Shown piece by piece: positions 13,005-22,807 of a DNA stretch of 64,000 nucleotides. Source of the DNA: Hippopus hippopus. Taxonomy: Eukaryota > Mollusca > Bivalvia > Cardiida > Cardiidae. The first letter of the stretch is position 1, and each line of letters opens with the position of its first letter. Position numbers and translations under genes: made by a program. The notes under the pieces were generated by a model. The model was not told the DNA's origin. It searched no databases and saw only the letters and a program-made list of their open reading frames with translations. Location: assembly GCA_946811185.2 (NCBI GenBank), contig OX328108.1, forward strand, positions 39,078,357 through 39,142,356. The letters run 5' to 3'.

Positions 13005-13233
13005 CAACCCTTTAACAAACAATCCTGAGTTTTAACTACCATCAGAAAGAAAGCTTTTTGAAAACATGTGGGAAAAGGAGAAAATGCTGGTAACCAGCAT
13101 TTTCTCCTTTGCCCACAATGTTTTCTACCCTTCCATAGAAAAAAATTTGATTTATGAGTCACATTTATTTCGTCAGCTGCCAATGTTTTCAATTTGGACA
13201 AGTCTAAAATTTTGTCATTTGGTAGAGAGTTGA
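13005..13233 (+). mobile_element. MITE-A copy
   Basis: CAACCCTTTAACAAACAATC start, central AAAATGCTGGTAACCAGCAT, end TTTGGTAGAGAGTTGA. Confidence 0.75.
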
Positions 13234-14132
13234 TTGAATTAGAAACATATCAGTGAATGACGGGATTGAAATCAAATAGCAGGGATCTCCTAGCATCCTA
13301 TTGTCCAAAGCATAGCATAGCATGATATTGTGACCAGTGTAGACCAAGATCAGACAACACAGAACATGTTTACAGATCCTATATCTACACTTCATTGTCT
13401 TTTGTGTGATTTTTTCAAATTCATGATTTGGAATATTTTGATCTTTCCTACCAATTATAAATCATTTTCTTGATTTACAGACAGGGTTTGTTACTCATTA
13501 AAAAGGACAGACCTAAATTGTTTATTTAGGTAAATATGACATGATCGGACTCAGTTTGGATATTTTTATATCATAAATGGAAATATTTAGTGACAAAGAA
13601 ATTTCAAGGCATTTTTTGTCTTCTTTTTCTGAATAAAATACAGTTCTTCTCAATGAAAGATACATAGTTCACATTTAGTGCATAGATAAAGAGTAAATTC
13701 CTTGATCTTTAAGATGATACAGGCCAATTTGGTGTATAGTTACAATGATTGTGTTTTCCAAGTTTTGTAAATATGTGATAATGTTTTCTGGATAAAAGTT
13801 GTTTGAAAGGTATTACAGCAGTTTTTTCTAGCATTTATACCATTGCTTTTTACAGGTTTCTCTGTTACTGTAATTAGCAGAACCCCAACTTGTGACCTAA
13901 GGTCAAGAGTTCGGGTTCCAGTTCAGTCAAGCTCTTCTGCAGGATTGATGATTGCCATTGCCACAGGATAAACTGTTGAACATCTGTAATCAATTATGAT
14001 ACATTGCTTACATTTGGAAAAGCAGCCAAGGAAATTATTGCTAACTGTAATAATGAGGGGGCAGGGCAAGTTAACTACTGTAATGGCCCATATTGACACT
14101 CTTCCTCAAATTAATGCCCCCCCTAGCTTTTT
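13234..14132. other. Intergenic with repeat fragments
   Basis: Contains a MITE-B fragment (about 13330-13400, AGTGTAGACCAAGATCAGAC) and at about 13890-13930 a degenerate tRNA-like stretch ending GAGTTCGGGTTCCAGTTCAG that may be an old SINE head. No exon recognised. Confidence 0.4.
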
Positions 14133-15785
14133 AGCTCACCTGAGCACGAAGTGCTCAAGGTGAGCTTTTGTGATCGTGCTGTGTCCGTCGTCCATCATGC
14201 GTCGTCAACTTTTACCTTGTGTACGCTCTAGAGGCCACATTTTCAGTCCGATACCCATGAAACTTGGTCAGAATGTTTGTCTTGATGATATCTCAGACGA
14301 GTTTAAAAATGGGTCATGCCGGGTCAAAAACTAGGTCACTAAGTCAAATCTTAGAAAAACCTTGTGTACGCTCTAGAAGCCACATTTTCAGTCCGATACT
14401 CATGAAACTTGGTCAGAATGTTTGTCTTGATGATATCTCTGACAAATTCGAAAATGGGTCATGACGGGTCTAAAACTAGGTCACTAGGTCAAATCTTAGA
14501 AAAACTTTGTGTGCGCTCTAGAGGCCATATTTTGGGTCCAAAACTCTTGAAAGTTGGTCAGAATGTTTGTCTTGATGATATCTCGACTGAGTTTGAAAAT
14601 GGGTCATGTTGGGTCAAAAACTAGGTCACTAGGTCAAATCTTTGAAAAACATTGTGTACGCTGCAGAGGCCATATTTTCAGTCCAAAACTCTTGAAAGTT
14701 GGTCAGAATGTTTGTCTTGATGATATCTCGGACAGGTCTGAAAATGGGTCATGTTGGATCAAAAACTAGGTCACTAGGGTAAATCTTTGAAAAGCCTTGT
14801 GTACGCTCTAGAGGCCACTTTTTTGGTCCAAAACTCTTGAAATTTGGTCAGAATGTTTGTCTTGATAATATCTTGGATGGGTTTGAAAATGATTCATGTC
14901 GGGTCAAAAACTAGGTCACTAGGTCATATCTTTGAAAAACCTTGTGCATGCTCTAGAGGCCACATTTTTGGTCCAAAACACTTGAAAGTTGGTCAGAATA
15001 TTTGTCTTGATGATATTTCATACAACTTCGAAAATGGGTCATGTTTGGTCAAAAACTAGGTCACTAGGTCAAATCTAAAAGAACCATGTGATTGCTCTAG
15101 AGGCCATATTTTCAGTTCATTACTCATGAAACTTGGTCAGAATGTGTGTCTTGATGATTTCTTGGATGAGTTTGCAAATGGGTCATGACGGGTCAAAAAC
15201 TAGGTCACTGTTCAAATCATACAAAAACCTTGTGTCAAATACTTATGAAAGTTGGTCAGAATGTTTTTCATAATGATATCTTGAATGAGTTTGAAAATGG
15301 GTCACATGGGGTCAAAAACTAGGTCACTAGGTCAAATATTTGAAATAGCTTTTGTAGCTTTAGAGTCATCATTTTCTGTCCAGTACTTATGAAAATCAGT
15401 CGGAATGTTTGTCTTGATGATCAATATGTCGAAATTGAAAATGGGTCGCATTGGGTAAAAAACTAGGTCCCCATGTCAAATCTTGGAAAAACCTTGTGTA
15501 CACTCTAGAGGCCATATTTTCTGTCCAATACTTATGAAAGGTGGTTAGAATCTTTGTTTTGATAATATCTACAATGGGAAAATGGGCTATGTTAGGCTAA
15601 AAAGTAGGTCACTGAGAGAAATTCTAGAAAAAGCTTGTGTACAAGCTAGAGTCCAAATTTTCAGTCCAATAATTATGAAAGCTTGATAAAATGTTTTGTC
15701 ATAATATCTAGAAAGAGATTGAAAATGGGTCATGTTCGGTCAAAAGACTCAGGTGAGTGACTTCAGGGCCATCATGGCCCTCTTG
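14133..15785 (+). mobile_element. Helentron-like element (complete)
   Basis: Head AGCTCACCTGAGCACGAAGT, about ten 145-bp units, then GACTCAGGTGAGTGACTTCA and the hairpin AGGGCCATCATGGCCCT followed by CTTG. The open frames that restart every 145 bp (for example at 14264, 14409 and 14554) are repeat artefacts. Confidence 0.65.
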
Positions 15786-16100
15786 TTTCAAACTAAAGAT
15801 TGGTTTACCAGACAGCCAATCCATTGACAAATCCATGGACAAAGTTGAAATAAATCAGCTTGAATGAATTAAAAGTATCAACATAATCCTAATTTCTTCA
15901 ATATTTGATGTCATTAACACCTATCTGAATATACATAGGTGATGAATTCTACTTAATGTCCAAATTTAATAGTCTGCATCAAATACAATGGGCTTCTCCC
16001 ATGGTGATGGCTTCGCTGTTTGCACTGGTTGAGATCTGGGTCCGTATTCACCAACCATTCTTAAGAACGTTCTTAGTCTTATTCTTCAAGATTTTCTGAC

Positions 16101-16172
16101 TGTGAAAGTAACAGAACCTCTGACTGGCTAAACCAAATGGTTTAGCCAATCAGAAGTTCTGTTACTTTCACA
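16101..16172. mobile_element. Palindromic MITE core
   Basis: A near-perfect hairpin with arms TGTGAAAGTAACAGAAC...GGCTAAACCA and the complement, separated by AA. Half of a related element lies at 54945-55036 (GAAAGTAACATAACTTCTGA). The element lies just outside the Polinton; 15786-16100 is otherwise featureless. Confidence 0.6.
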
Positions 16173-16291
16173 TTGACAAAATTCTGATGCATAAGTCTGT
16201 AAGTTTGGGCATCATTCTGATGCCATTTGCATATGAAGGCAGTTATAATTTCTATGTTAAGAATAAAACCGTTGTTGGTTTTGAAATTGTC

Positions 16292-16297
16292 GGTATA
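16292..16297. repeat. Target-site duplication, left
   Basis: GGTATA immediately outside the left TIR, repeated identically at 31787-31792 outside the right TIR. Six bases is the length typical of Polinton integrase. Confidence 0.93.
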
Positions 16298-17173
16298 AGT
16301 AGTATAATGGTTTCTTGGGCGTCACCAATTTTTCCTTCTTTCACACTGTGTTTGATAGCGTCAGTCATCTTTAAGTGCTTTTCAAATATTAGTCAGTGGT
16401 ACTAAATCCGCCTAACGATGTTTACAGGTACTTGAAGGCTGTTTGAAGAGTGATTTGAGTGAAGACAACGTATATACATAATTCAGAAACTTCAAGATCA
16501 AGATCAGACTGCGCAGAACACGCTAAGGAGGTATTTGTTAAGGACAGTGTAGATCAAGATCAGACTGCATAGAACACGCTAAGGAGATATTTTAATTCCC
16601 AAATCAAAACTTTGATGGAACAGCAATATTTCGGTTATTGATGTCGAATTGAAAATTAAAGAGTAGATCAAGATCATTTCGCAGGATGTGAACAGCACGT
16701 TTAATCTCGTTCAAACGTGTCCGGTCAAGTCTCTATTTGTTGTTTATTTGCGTTATATAAATATTGCTGCGATGTCTGTACACAATTACTGAGAGTATAA
16801 CCTTTCGACATGACCTTATACTGTTTTCTTATAGAATCACTCGACTTAAAGTATTTTTCAAATATTAGTGAGTGGGAATTAATCGTCTTTCAGATACTTA
16901 AAGGTACTTGAAGACTGATTGAAGATGATTCCAGGGGGGTCTAGTACTATAAAGTGAATGAACAAATTTGAAATCGTAAAGGTGGTTAGTTTAAACATAT
17001 TTATTTTACATCGATTGAGAAACAAGTTCTGACAACTTATACTAATGTCTCTCGATTCTGCTTCCTGGGAGGTTAGTACGGAAAATGTCAAAACCCGCGG
17101 CCTTTCATCTATTATTAACCCTTTGACTGGTAAGCGTAACTCACTGACCTTTGGGCTGACAGTGTAGATCAAG
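16298..17173 (+). repeat. Polinton left TIR (876 bp)
   Basis: Inverted copy of 30911-31786. I noticed only two mismatches (in the stretch near 17040-17050 that reads TCTCTCGATT in both). It contains MITE-B-like palindrome halves at about 16491-16590 and 17113-17173 and a stretch (about 16980-17063) homologous to the 3' part of the SINE at 56046-56260. It also carries a TATA box pointing inward at 16754. A 97-codon open frame across the inner part is present in both TIRs but is explained by these repeats. Confidence 0.95.
16754..16761 (+). promoter_or_regulatory. TATA box in left TIR
   Basis: TATATAAA on the + strand facing into the element. It is the TIR counterpart of the TATA box of the 109-aa gene at the other end. 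Inference: it could start a rightward transcript that leads, via the intron-like 17368-17713, to the polymerase gene. Confidence 0.5.
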
Positions 17174-17215
17174 CCGATTCGTTGCTCGTCACTATTTAGA
17201 CTTTACAATGACACG

Positions 17216-17245
17216 CCCCTCCCCCACCCCCTCCCCCCTCTCCCC
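17216..17245 (-). other. G-quadruplex-capable C-rich tract
   Basis: Runs of four to six C separated by single A or T bases (CCCCTCCCCCACCCCCTCCC and onward), giving G-runs on the minus strand. It lies just inside the left TIR and has no counterpart inside the right TIR. A quadruplex there could affect strand-displacement replication, but that is speculation. Confidence 0.55.
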
Positions 17246-17367
17246 GAATCGTTCGTTGCTCGTAATTTTAACCTCTATCATTCTTACATGAAGATACGCT
17301 TTAAAATCACTGCTCATTAATTATACAAAGTTCTGTGAAAATTGGATTGAAAGGATCTTTTGAGGTG

Positions 17368-17713
17368 GTAAGTTTTATTTTTATATTAATTCTTAATATA
17401 TTAGACAGTCAATAATTCGTTATACCGGTGTACAGAGATTTTTCTTTTTTCTTATTAACGATTATGCAAACAATTTAAAAATTGGATAGAAATTGATAAC
17501 ATAATGAGGAAAAAAAAAATACAGTGATATATTCGCAATGATAGGACCATGAAACTTGTTTATACATAGTGTATTTCATAATAGAAAATATGGTGGAAAA
17601 GTAATTTTTTTTTTTTCGATTTTTCTATTTCTTATCCCTCTCAAACTGTTTTCCTTATATTATCATATAGAATTATTTTCATTTATAAATGGTGTTGTTT
17701 TTTTTTCTTTCAG
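17368..17713 (+). other. Possible 5' UTR intron of polymerase gene
   Basis: A good donor (GTG|GTAAGT at 17368) and a strong acceptor (polypyrimidine run ending TTTCTTTCAG at 17713) bracket a 346-bp AT-rich stretch between the left TIR and the polymerase ATG. Inference only; transcripts would be needed to confirm it. Confidence 0.35.
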
Positions 17714-17774
17714 GCATAAAGCAGCTGATACATGTGCTATTTATTCCTAAAGTAAATAAATATGAGTAAAGGAT

Positions 17775-17965
17775 ACAAGAACGTGAGGAACTATTTATAG
17801 ACATTACGAATAGAGTACAAGTTCTAACCTGTTCATAGGAAACAAGAACGTGAGGAACTATTTATAGCCATTACGAATGGCGTACAAGTTTTATCTTGTT
17901 TGTAAGACACAAGAACGTGAGGAACTATTTATAACACAATAGCGTACTAGTTTTATCATAATCAT
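17775..17965 (+). repeat. Three 67-bp direct repeats upstream of PolB
   Basis: Units start at 17775, 17842 and 17909 with ACAAGAACGTGAGGAACTAT. Each contains CTATTTATAG (CTATTTATAA in the third), which reads both as a TATA-like element and as a perfect MEF2-type CTA(A/T)4TAG site. Their position, ending about 35 bp before the polymerase ATG, suggests a promoter or enhancer array. A 13-codon upstream frame starts at 17762 and stops inside the first unit. Confidence 0.7.
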
Positions 17966-17998
17966 TTACTTTGTATCAGTGAACCTCTTACTGTGAAA

Positions 17999-20900
17999 AT
18001 GGATTCCTTCGAGATGGCTTTAGAGACAATGGTCCAATCTTATACCGATGCTGAAGAGTTGATGAATTTTTCTGCGACCATGGGTATTCAGGATTCCCCT
18101 ATTGTAAGGTTCCGTTTATTCCAACTGCGAAATCCGGAGTACAGTGATCATTTTATAAATGAACAAATTGATTCGTTATTTCATAATTTAGGAGGTCCAG
18201 TGGCTATAACCAATGACAGTAGTGACTTAGATTTGGAATCGGTAAGAATAGAAAAAGAGATACAGGGGGCAATAAAAGCGCTTCTGTTTGACGACGAAAT
18301 GGAGGAAACTGCTCGAGTTTGTGTTGAAGATGGGGAATGGAATCCTGTACTCCCTCCAAATCAGCCTCAGCCAGGATCTTCGAACGATATTCGGTATAAT
18401 ATTCGAAAGAAGTCTGAGAGAACGTATGCCAAAAACAAGGCTGTGGACAGGACCTATGAGATAAAAATAGACGAAAGACATTACGGTCAAAGTATAAGTG
18501 GTATTCAAAGAGGACTTGAGCAATTATTCGAAAATGTATTAAATGAGACCGGAGGTAATGTATCTGGTAATGACTTGGGACGGGTAATTATTCAACACGA
18601 AGGACTTGATAACCCTATTATAGTTCCACTACAGAGATGGGATCAACTTAATGCGGCACAAGTTATAGAGGTCATTATGAAAGTGCTAAATAGCCATCAA
18701 GAACTGTTAATTGATCAGAGTTTTATTATTGTTATTGGTTTGATCATTTTGCCAAAAGGGTCATCAAAACGACAAATGACAAAAGTAAAGGGTAAGAACA
18801 ATTTGGTACATCTAAAAAGGTCCCTTGTAACTATTGAAAATAAAGACAATTTGTGTATGGCTAGGGCTATAGGGGTCAGTTGGGCAAAATTAAACAGATG
18901 CACTGTAGATGAATGGAAAGAAATAAGGAAAAACAGAGGGGAAAGAAGTAATATAGACTTGATTTTAGAACACAGAAAAGTACCCGAAAGTTATTATAAA
19001 AATTTACGCAATAAGAGTAGAAACGAACAAAAGAAATTCGCCCAAGCACTGTGCCATGCCGTCGGTGTGAGCACCGAGCAACCCGGTGTGAGCACCGAGC
19101 AACCCCTCAGTTTAAATGATGTTAGGATGTTTGAAGAATTCCTTGGTGTTCGTGTAATGGTGGTGAGTGCTCGCTTAGGAAACAAATTTATAACCGTGGC
19201 TAGCAATGACAAGTGTCCATGCATTTATATTTATTTGGTTGATGATGATCACTTTCACGCCATTACCAGCATCACGGGATTTTTCAGTTGCAGTTATTTC
19301 TGTACAAAATGTCTCAAACATTATAATGACAGAGAAGGACATCAATGTGAAATAAAATGTATTGTCTGTAAAAGTGACTCGTGCCTTAACGTAGAACCTG
19401 TGAAATGTAGCGACTGTAATATGTCCTGCAGATCGGCAGTTTGTTACGCTGAGCACAAAAAAGTTACAACATACAAATTTGGGCCTAAAAAAGGACAACC
19501 CAGTGGCCCTTCACCATGCGAAAAATGGTGGAAGTGTCCCACATGTTTCAAGGTGTTGAGAACAGACAAACGCAAAAAGGAGGAGCATCGATGTGGCGAA
19601 TACCAGTGCTCCTCCTGTCACAAATATGTCATGGATGATCATAAATGTTATTTAAGAGCCACACCGGCCAAAGAATATTACATTCCAAAATTTATATTTT
19701 TTGATTTTGAATGCAGTCAGGATGAGATGAGTTACTGCGTTGAAGGATACGTACCCGATTCAAAATTAAATTGTAAGGACTGTCAATTGCCAGAGATGTG
19801 TAAATCTTGCTCCAAATGTCAGAATTGCAAAACAGCATGGTGCGGTAAAGCGACCCACCGTCCAAACTTTGTTGTGGCTCATTCAGTATGCCCTAAATGC
19901 ATTGAAAAAGAACTGACTCCCGATTCCGTATGTAAGGGTTGTGGTACCCGTTGTAAGGAATGTGACAATTTTGATCTGCACGAGAATGAGGACCCAGGTC
20001 CTTGTCCCGGTAAATGCGGATTCAGAGAAGTCATATTCGAGGGCGCGGATACGGCCGAAAAGTTTGGACAGTGGCTCTTTACGGATCAACACGAATATTT
20101 CAAGGTTGTTGCCCACAACATGAAAGGGTATGATGGCTATTTTATTCTGGAATATTTGATCGATCAATCCATAAGACCTGCCAAAATTATTTACAACGGC
20201 TCAAAAATCATGTATATGACAGTGGAGAAAAATTTACATATAAAGGTGATTGACAGCCTCAGCTTTTTACCCATGAAGTTATCAGCACTCCCGAAAGCAT
20301 TTGACTTGCAAGAATTGAAAAAAGGGTGGTTCCCGCATTATTTTAATACTAGAGAGAATCAAAATTATGTTGGACCCTACCCTGATGCTAAAGATTATGG
20401 TTATGATTTTATGAGTGAGAAAGAAAGAAGCGAGTTAGTAGCGTGGCTGAGTGAGAGAGAGAATGAAATATTTGATTTTAGAAAAGAAATGTTACAATAT
20501 TGTAGAAGTGATGTAGATATTTTAAGACAAGCTTGTATGAAATTTAGACATTTATTAATGAGTGCTACGGGGGAAGAGAAAGTGGTTCTCAATAAAAAAG
20601 GGAAGGAAGAGAAACAATGGGTTGGAGCCGTGGATCCATTCGATTCAGTCACTATAGCTTCCGTTTGCATGAACGTTTTTAGAACCAAATTTTTGGAAGA
20701 AACATGGCGCGTAAAACTGAAAGGCAATGATCAATGGGTACCCGCAAAAGTCATCGACGAAAAATTGTACATACAAAAGGGAAACGAATGGGTCCACGAA
20801 TCCGAATTGAAAGGAGTGAAAGTGTGCAAGAAAGAATTTGTAAGTACCCCCATGGCGGAAATGGAAGAAATATGGCGCGTAAAACTGCACGGCAATGATC

Positions 20901-22807
20901 AATGGGTACCCGCAAAAGTCATCGACGAAAAATTGTATATACAAAACGGAAACGAGTGGGTCCAAGAATCCGAATTGAAAGGAGAGAAAGTGTGCAAGAA
21001 AGAATTTGTGAGTTCCCCCATAGCGAAAATTCCTCCCAGTGGTTACAATGATCAATACAGTAAAGCGTCAATTCAATGGTTAGAGTGGAGGGCGAAACTC
21101 GATAACGTTCATATCCAACATGCTTTGAATGAAGGGGAGAAAACGATCCCCGGCACTCGCTACAAATTGGACGGATATTGTAGAGAAACCAACACGGTCT
21201 ATGAATATCACGGATGTATATTTCATGGATGCCCCGTGTGTTTCTCTGACAATCGTGAAGAAACGTATCACCCACTCACACACCAGTCTTTGGACGAATT
21301 GTACGCGCTGACATTGAAAAAACAAACACGCCTCGAAAATTTAGGTATGAAATATATTTGTATTTGGGATCACGATTTCAAAAAACAACAAAACCAAAAC
21401 CCTGAACTTCGGCAATTTATTTCTCAGCTAGATGTCATGGATCGACTTGACCCGAGAGAAAGTTTCTTTGGGGGTCGCACCAATGCTAGCCGGCTTTATT
21501 ACAAAGTAAAAGAAAACGAGCGAGTGAAATATGTGGATTTTACGAGTCTTTATCCTTGGGTAAACAAGTATTGTCGTTATCCCTTAGGTCACCCCTCAGT
21601 CATTTTCAAAGATTTTGGGGACATCAAGGATTATTTTGGTATTGCCAAGGTGAAGATTATCCCGCCCAGGGGACTCTATCACCCAGTCCTTCCTTACAGG
21701 TCTAATGGCAAACTAAAATTTTCTTTATGTCGGACCTGCGCGGATACCGAAAGTCAAACCCCGTGCGAATGTACAAATGAACAAAGAGAGTTGACTGGTA
21801 CGTGGTGCACCCCCGAAATACAAACGGCTGTCAGATTAGGGTATAAAATCACAAAAATTTATGAAGTATACCACTGGGAAGAAAGCACTCAATATGACCC
21901 CAAAACCAATAAAGGAGGACTGTTTGCTCAATATATTAACACATTTTTGAAATTCAAACAAGAAGCAAGTGGTCCTCCCGTTTGGATTAAATGTTACGAT
22001 GATATGAATAAGTACATCGGGCAATATGTGGAAAAAGAAGGGGTCTCATTGGATCGAAAAAATATTCGACAGAACCCAGGACTTAGAGCTTTGGCAAAAC
22101 TGTGTCTCAATAGCTTTTGGGGGAAGTTTGGTCAGAGACTTAATATTCGACAAACGGAATTTTTTCACGAAAGTCAGGCCAACATGTTTTTTCAACTTTT
22201 TTCCGATCCATTGAAGCAACCCATCAATTTTCATATATTGTCTAATGATATGATACAAGTTGAATTGCAGTATAAGAACGATTGTCAACCCGAAGATAAC
22301 AAGACCAACATATATTTGGCAACATTTACAACGTGCTGGGCCAGACTTAAACTTTACAGTGTACTTGAGCAGCTGGGTAGAAGAGTCCTGTATTATGACA
22401 CAGATAGCATCATATACGTGAGTCGTCCAAATGAGTATGATCCACCTCTAGGTGATTATTTGGGTGAACTGACGAATGAGCTTCAGAATGGAGAGTACAT
22501 TGTGGAGTTTGTGTCTGGGGGGCCAAAAAATTATGCCTACAAAACGAATGAAAACAACGAAACTTGTAAAGTGAGGGGATTTACCCTAAATTATAAAAAC
22601 AGTCAACTCATTAATTTCCATACCGTGAAAGATATAGTCGCAGACCCTCAAAGTAGTTCAAATATCACTGTGACCAATCCTAGTAAAATTTGTAGGGACA
22701 AAAGGAAAAGAAAATTGTATAATAGAGAAGAACAAAAAAGTTATCAAATGGTTTATACAAAAAGACGAAAAGTAGACCACTTTGATACAGAGCCATACGG
22801 GTTTTGA
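17999..22807 (+). CDS. Protein-primed DNA polymerase B with OTU-like and Vsr-like domains
   Basis: Family-B polymerase expected to replicate the element from its termini by protein priming. The first ATG (17999, context AAAATGG) gives 1602 aa. Exonuclease motifs: ExoI DFE (D569, E571), ExoII N707/D712 in VAHNMKGYDG, ExoIII Y834/D838. Polymerase motifs: A DFTSLYP (D1180), B KLCLNSFWG (K1367, N1371), C YYDTDS (D1467, D1469). All catalytic residues are present. N-terminal to the exonuclease lie an OTU-like cysteine-protease motif DNLCMARA (C286) with a candidate histidine in DDDHFHAI (H418/H420), and a cysteine-rich zinc-finger region (about 426-650). Between ExoIII and motif A are a 56-aa tandem duplication (about 900-1011) and a Vsr-like endonuclease signature, DGYC...YEYHGCIFHGCP (D1058, E1069). 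It is clearly longer than common Polinton polymerases. A small tandem repeat GVSTEQPGVSTEQP follows the OTU-like part. Function certain; the roles of the N-terminal domains are inferred. Confidence 0.97.
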   Translation: MDSFEMALETMVQSYTDAEELMNFSATMGIQDSPIVRFRLFQLRNPEYSDHFINEQIDSLFHNLGGPVAITNDSSDLDLESVRIEKEIQGAIKALLFDDEMEETARVCVEDGEWNPVLPPNQPQPGSSNDIRYNIRKKSERTYAKNKAVDRTYEIKIDERHYGQSISGIQRGLEQLFENVLNETGGNVSGNDLGRVIIQHEGLDNPIIVPLQRWDQLNAAQVIEVIMKVLNSHQELLIDQSFIIVIGLIILPKGSSKRQMTKVKGKNNLVHLKRSLVTIENKDNLCMARAIGVSWAKLNRCTVDEWKEIRKNRGERSNIDLILEHRKVPESYYKNLRNKSRNEQKKFAQALCHAVGVSTEQPGVSTEQPLSLNDVRMFEEFLGVRVMVVSARLGNKFITVASNDKCPCIYIYLVDDDHFHAITSITGFFSCSYFCTKCLKHYNDREGHQCEIKCIVCKSDSCLNVEPVKCSDCNMSCRSAVCYAEHKKVTTYKFGPKKGQPSGPSPCEKWWKCPTCFKVLRTDKRKKEEHRCGEYQCSSCHKYVMDDHKCYLRATPAKEYYIPKFIFFDFECSQDEMSYCVEGYVPDSKLNCKDCQLPEMCKSCSKCQNCKTAWCGKATHRPNFVVAHSVCPKCIEKELTPDSVCKGCGTRCKECDNFDLHENEDPGPCPGKCGFREVIFEGADTAEKFGQWLFTDQHEYFKVVAHNMKGYDGYFILEYLIDQSIRPAKIIYNGSKIMYMTVEKNLHIKVIDSLSFLPMKLSALPKAFDLQELKKGWFPHYFNTRENQNYVGPYPDAKDYGYDFMSEKERSELVAWLSERENEIFDFRKEMLQYCRSDVDILRQACMKFRHLLMSATGEEKVVLNKKGKEEKQWVGAVDPFDSVTIASVCMNVFRTKFLEETWRVKLKGNDQWVPAKVIDEKLYIQKGNEWVHESELKGVKVCKKEFVSTPMAEMEEIWRVKLHGNDQWVPAKVIDEKLYIQNGNEWVQESELKGEKVCKKEFVSSPIAKIPPSGYNDQYSKASIQWLEWRAKLDNVHIQHALNEGEKTIPGTRYKLDGYCRETNTVYEYHGCIFHGCPVCFSDNREETYHPLTHQSLDELYALTLKKQTRLENLGMKYICIWDHDFKKQQNQNPELRQFISQLDVMDRLDPRESFFGGRTNASRLYYKVKENERVKYVDFTSLYPWVNKYCRYPLGHPSVIFKDFGDIKDYFGIAKVKIIPPRGLYHPVLPYRSNGKLKFSLCRTCADTESQTPCECTNEQRELTGTWCTPEIQTAVRLGYKITKIYEVYHWEESTQYDPKTNKGGLFAQYINTFLKFKQEASGPPVWIKCYDDMNKYIGQYVEKEGVSLDRKNIRQNPGLRALAKLCLNSFWGKFGQRLNIRQTEFFHESQANMFFQLFSDPLKQPINFHILSNDMIQVELQYKNDCQPEDNKTNIYLATFTTCWARLKLYSVLEQLGRRVLYYDTDSIIYVSRPNEYDPPLGDYLGELTNELQNGEYIVEFVSGGPKNYAYKTNENNETCKVRGFTLNYKNSQLINFHTVKDIVADPQSSSNITVTNPSKICRDKRKRKLYNREEQKSYQMVYTKRRKVDHFDTEPYGF
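20696..21031 (+). repeat. Tandem 168-bp duplication inside PolB
   Basis: Two in-frame copies (20696-20863 and 20864-21031), nearly identical in DNA, each encoding 56 aa with WRVKL, GNDQWVPAKVIDEKLYI and CKKEFVS. It lies between the exonuclease and polymerase motifs. The module is unrecognised; the high DNA identity implies recent duplication. Confidence 0.9.

Noticed and set aside
14264..15059. Series of ~71-codon frames starting MVRMFVLM, also around 7316-8049, 9785 and 35452
   Set aside because: They restart every 145 bp, the period of the non-coding tandem unit, which is not a multiple of three; artefacts of the array.
16879..17172. 97-codon open frame in the left TIR (and its twin at 30912-31205)
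   Set aside because: It is conserved only because the TIRs are copies; it spans MITE-B and SINE-derived sequence and has no protein-like features.
20645..21325. Long antisense frames opposite PolB (136, 118 and 81 codons)
   Set aside because: They are shadows of the polymerase coding frame, with no domain features.
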